DNA of 64,000 nt from Cristatella mucedo (taxonomy: Eukaryota; Bryozoa; Phylactolaemata; Cristatellidae): positions 2,911,501 through 2,975,500 of the forward strand of contig WPIO01000019.1 of assembly GCA_009760855.2 (NCBI GenBank), read 5' to 3'. Of the stretch, positions 61,601 through 64,000 are shown one piece after another. Both the position numbers and the translations under genes were made by a program. The notes below the pieces were generated by a model that ran no database searches, was not told the origin of the DNA, and saw only the letters and a list, made by a program, of their open reading frames with translations. The first letter of the stretch is position 1. Each line of letters starts with the position of its first letter.

Positions 61601-62093
61601 TCGTTTTTCTAGGCTTTTGCTGGAATCATTTGTTCGGGCTAAGAACAGTGCCGCCCCTGAAGCTGACAGTGACGAGTCTATTACAGCCAGGATTAGAAGC
61701 ATTTTCAGAAAGCTGGAGAAAAGGTAATAACAACAAATCTCATCAGCGATGCTCTGTTCTTTAGTTTTGCTGTCAAGATTAGTGTCGTTTGTCCACGTTC
61801 ATTCACCGGAGTGACACCTTGTGTTGCGCAAATATAATTTCCCTTGCTTGCATAATTTTTCTCATAGGTATCCAGTTGCTGTCGACACGGTCGTTCAGCA
61901 GTCTCTGGCATCGAAGGAAATCGATGACAGTCTGCTTCGTGAATTTTTGGGCCTGTCTCTCTCCTCTAGCCTTCGCCATGCGCCCGTGCCCGGCGCTCAG
62001 GAAAACCTTAGCCTCCTTCTGGCTCTCAATCATGCAGATGAATCTCATCGAGTTCTCGGTGTGCAACAGCTTCTGGCAGTCATCAAGTCGAAG
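53525..62093 (+). CDS. HEATR1: HEATR1 (UTP10/BP28), 5' part, 8 exons, runs off the window
   Basis: Eight exons, 53525-53666, 55737-55953, 58058-58199, 59436-59537, 59779-60125, 60308-60595, 61613-61723 and 61868-62093, join in one frame to 525 codons. Every intron is GT-AG and every phase agrees. The conceptual protein follows animal HEATR1 from its first residue: LLFDPKEAA near residue 30, LSPYFLL and ALEWLICR near 105-119, YHIHLYN, THCYKD, GLKS-DYRAATYMI and LSLLLALNH. The stretch coded by exons 5-6 corresponds to the U3snoRNP10 domain of the family. HEATR1 is a nucleolar HEAT-repeat scaffold of the t-UTP part of the small-subunit processome, acting in pre-rRNA transcription and 18S processing. 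The vertebrate protein is about 2,100 residues, so about a quarter is here and the C-terminal BP28CT region lies outside. Identity is confident. The exact donor of exon 6 is the least certain junction. Confidence 0.93.
53678..53721 (+). repeat. 22-bp tandem duplication in HEATR1 intron 1
   Basis: GATCGCCTGGCGCTGCTTGC and GATCGCCTGGCACTGCTTGC occur in tandem with one difference. Confidence 0.85.
55737..55953 (+). CDS. HEATR1: HEATR1 exon 2
   Basis: The acceptor is TTGCAG and the donor CAG/GTAAGC. The exon enters in phase 1 and leaves in phase 2. It encodes a stretch containing FERSLQTKEVNQRLD and LVRLSPYFLL, then HKALEWLICR. These are among the most conserved N-terminal HEATR1 motifs. Confidence 0.94.
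58058..58199 (+). CDS. HEATR1: HEATR1 exon 3
   Basis: The acceptor is GATTCAG and the donor CAG/GTGGGT. The exon reads YHIHLYNVDD, LPYHDTMIFVRIVQLLKI and WNWLEPIQ, in register with the family, and ends in phase 0. Confidence 0.94.
58557..58621 (+). repeat. (CT)n microsatellite in HEATR1 intron 3
   Basis: A 65-bp CT run, followed by a second, shorter CT-rich stretch. Confidence 0.98.
59436..59537 (+). CDS. HEATR1: HEATR1 exon 4
   Basis: A 34-codon phase 0-0 exon between TTTTGCAG and AAG/GTAGGC. It contains GVPLPAATLVTHCYKDVDF, matching the family segment that links the first HEAT repeats to the U3snoRNP10 domain. Confidence 0.94.
59779..60125 (+). CDS. HEATR1: HEATR1 exon 5 (start of U3snoRNP10 region)
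   Basis: The acceptor is GTTCCAG and the donor GTAAGT (GT at 60126). The exon enters in phase 0 and leaves in phase 2. It contains NVVLAFYTTALVGAL, LVRGLKS and DYRAATYMIVCQLLS. It is markedly more GC-rich than the flanking introns. Confidence 0.94.
60308..60595 (+). CDS. HEATR1: HEATR1 exon 6
   Basis: The acceptor is TGTTGCAG. The reading starts AFGHLCRVPGVVQSL, matching the family's AFPHLC-type segment, and continues through LLPHLLRRLV. An Ala/Ser/Asp-rich loop, probably lineage-specific, and an acidic stretch follow. The donor CAG/GTCGGC at 60596 is weaker than the others. It is chosen because phase 2 then joins exon 7 as LLLRLLLESFV. Without it the frame would run on into a SINE beginning near 60680 and stop. 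Confidence 0.82.
60680..60868 (-). mobile_element. tRNA-derived SINE (family A) with multiplied tail, inside HEATR1 intron 6
   Basis: The head on the minus strand (TTTGGTCCAGCGGTTAAGGT) and B-box region are typical. The tail unit with GAGAACTTAATCTC is repeated in part: ATCTCTATTCGTGCG, ATCTCCATTCGGGCG and ATCTCTATTAGGGCG. It begins about 85 bp after the HEATR1 exon 6 donor. Confidence 0.88.
61105..61262 (+). mobile_element. tRNA-derived SINE (family B), inside HEATR1 intron 6
   Basis: The A-box-like TGGCACACTAGGTAAGGTG and B-box-like GGTCGTGGGTTCGAATC are clear. They are followed by the family body CCTTATTGCCACTGCAAGTA, GCTGTAAAGGCTC and the end GCTGTTGAATCAGCTATT. No LINE-like stem-loop is present. 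Confidence 0.85.
61613..61723 (+). CDS. HEATR1: HEATR1 exon 7
   Basis: The acceptor is TTTTTCTAG and the donor AAG/GTAATA, phases 2-2. The exon encodes LLLESFVRAKNS, then a short acidic stretch and an amphipathic RSIFRKLEKR segment. Its position between conserved exons and its phase support it. The sequence itself is less conserved. Confidence 0.85.
61868..62093 (+). CDS. HEATR1: HEATR1 exon 8 (last one in window)
   Basis: The acceptor is TTTTTCTCATAG and the donor AAG/GTGTGT. It starts in phase 2 and ends in phase 0. It reads YPVAVDTVVQQSL, then LSLLLALNHADESHRVLGV and LLAVIKSK, matching the family's LSLNHP-type HEAT repeat. From 62094 to 64000 I see no further exon, so the next one lies beyond the window. 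Confidence 0.92.
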
Positions 62094-63184
62094 GTGTGTG
62101 TATGGTGCCTCTGTGTAGCTGCTGTTGCTGTGCACTAACTTCCTCATTTGGAACTAAGTGTGTTCATTGCTGCGTTGCTGTGTCCCGACTCTCCAACTGC
62201 ACTGGCTTATCTGTCTGGGGTACTAGAGAACTCTACACCCGTGAGGTGATCCGAACAGTAGGCTAGAAATATTTCGCGAGCACTTTCATTCTACTGAACT
62301 CACTTTGGCTGCATCAGGCTGACATATACATTCTTTCCCGGTTGCCTGTTATAGATGGAAAATGAGTTGCAGAGGAATCTGTAGGCTTGCTAAGAAATAA
62401 TCGGCCAGATGCAGTTGGTATTGATTTTAATAAGTTGCAGCAAGCTGAGCACCTGCTGCGATCTTGCCTGTTCTTCACTCGGGAGGCCTGTGCTCTCTTA
62501 TCTTCTGTATTCTGCCTGATCAAATGATTTGTGGTGTTGAGATCGTAATAGAGATGCATACGCCGGCCTACGGCAGTGCTGTGCCCAGATAATGTCTGCC
62601 GGTACTAGGCTGGGGGCCCTCCCGACCTTGACTGACCAATCGAGGCGCAGCGTTCCTGCTGCTGGCGCTAGCAACAGAGCTGGCCGATCGGAGCTCAGCG
62701 TTCCTGGGCGCAGACGACAGGAAGCTCCGTTAGCATTAACGTCTGTAGATAGAGTCGTTGATAAAACCAGTTCGGTTATGTTCCGAGTGCTCAAGTCGTT
62801 TGCTGTATAGCAATATGTGGCTCTCGCTCACAACATTTGCTTGTTGCAGCCACTTGTGAACATGCCGTTACTGGTAGAGCTGGCATGAAGCACAATATGA
62901 GCCAGTCAGGCCGTGTCACACGGTGCTTAGTTAGTGATAAGGAAGATGTTTAGCTTTAAATATGCCTTTCATAAAGCTGATGGTTATTATGATGTTGGCG
63001 ATCTTCGACGTTCTGCACTTGTATTGTCAAGTCAAGCTGCGGGAAGCTAGCTTCACTTCTTCAGCTCCTCACCAGTGACTAGCTGCTACGTCGATGTGTG
63101 GCAGTTGAGCGCTGCCGACTTGGGGATCCTAGCTTCTCTAGATGCCACTCTTGATCTAGCTGCTTGCCTCAGCAGCTGTCATTA

Positions 63185-63560
63185 ATATAATACTAATGAT
63201 GATATACTTGATAAAGCACCCCCAAATAACTCAATCTCTTTCTAGGCATTTTACATCTGCTTCGAAGGAAACACGATCGAATGGTTAGTGGTGGCATGCT
63301 CAATAAACAGCAAGAATTACATGGTTAGGGGTGACATGCACAGGGTCAGCATGCAAGTGTGGTTACTGGCAGCATGCACAGTGTCAGCACACATTAGCAC
63401 ATAAAGGACAAATCACGGGGACCCACTAAATGCTGTCCTAAATAGGTGCGTTTTTAGTTGTTTTTTTTTAATGTGGCCAAGTCAGATGTCGTGACATTAG
63501 TCGGAGTGAGTTCCAGGCTTTGGGAGCATACGAACTAAAGGCACTGTCAATCAGACTAGG
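63185..63560 (-). mobile_element. LINE family 1, older 3' fragment
   Basis: A diverged tail (CACCCCCAAATAACTCAATC in place of the usual stem) is followed by the conserved GACATGCACAGGGTCAGCAT block and the start of the C-terminal ORF region (GAGTTCCAGGCTTTGGGAGC). Similarity fades near 63560. Confidence 0.85.
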
Positions 63561-63633
63561 CACTTTCAATCAATCTAGCACTCTGTATCATTTCCACTAT
63601 CTCGATCAACTCTTTAATGAATATGCTTGTATT

Positions 63634-63696
63634 TGAAAAACCGCGATAGAGTGAAGCCACGAAAGTCGAAGCCCGAAGTGGCGAGGGACGACTGTA
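63634..63696 (-). mobile_element. pogo/Tigger-like terminal fragment
   Basis: Read on minus, the end is CAGTCGTCCCTCGCCACTTC followed within 40 bp by CTCTATCGCGGTTTTT. This is the wording of many Tigger-type termini, and TA follows at 63695-63696. No partner TIR is seen upstream. Confidence 0.6.
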
Positions 63697-63739
63697 TATA
63701 TTTACATACAGTATATAATCATGTTTGTGCATGTTCGTT

Positions 63740-63851
<112 letters not shown>

Positions 63852-64000
63852 CATGTGGTCTCTGAGATCTCTCTCCCCCTCTATCTTAGCTCTCCGGCTC
63901 TCTATCTTTCTCTTTCATGCTGTCAATGAGCCACAGAGCTCTCTGACTCTGAGCTCACTCGTGTTTGCTTTTGCCAGCTTCTCTTTTCCCTCTACCACGC

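Overview
The window is from a non-vertebrate animal nuclear genome. The evidence is: spliced genes with GT-AG introns and consistent reading phase, an animal-type HEATR1/UTP10 gene, several decayed CR1/L2-group LINEs, tRNA-derived SINEs, pogo/Tigger-like DNA transposon remnants, and many long dinucleotide microsatellites. I see no prokaryotic operons and no complete rRNA or tRNA genes. The sequence alone does not let me name the phylum.

Layout. Roughly the first 40 kb are gene-poor and made of repeats. The main repeats are LINE family 1 remnants (about 0.67-1.37, 12.69-13.98, 16.93-18.44, 20.78-20.98, 24.40-25.22 and 29.70-30.34 kb), one longer copy of LINE family 2 (38.04-39.72 kb), two tRNA-derived SINE families, a 939-bp Tigger-like element at 11.26-12.20 kb and a roughly 0.7-kb inverted-repeat element at 19.66-20.37 kb that contains a degenerate TTTAGGG array. 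Two GC-rich places (about 24.1 and 28.66 kb) look like first coding exons with good splice donors, but I cannot connect them to a gene with confidence.

From 41.15 to 48.1 kb a plus-strand gene can be read as five exons whose splice phases all agree. It would encode about 427 residues, rich in Ser, Ala and Gly, with a short basic coiled-coil C-terminus. I do not recognise it. LINE and hairpin sequences lie in its introns.

From 53.5 kb to the right edge lies the 5' part of HEATR1 (UTP10/BP28), also on the plus strand: eight exons, 525 codons, roughly the N-terminal quarter of the protein. HEATR1 is a nucleolar component of the small-subunit processome needed for rDNA transcription and 18S rRNA processing. 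The rest of the gene lies beyond the window.

The most informative non-genic signal is that one SINE family and LINE family 1 end in the same kind of 3' stem-loop followed by an ATT-rich tail. This suggests that the SINE is mobilised by the LINE's reverse transcriptase.
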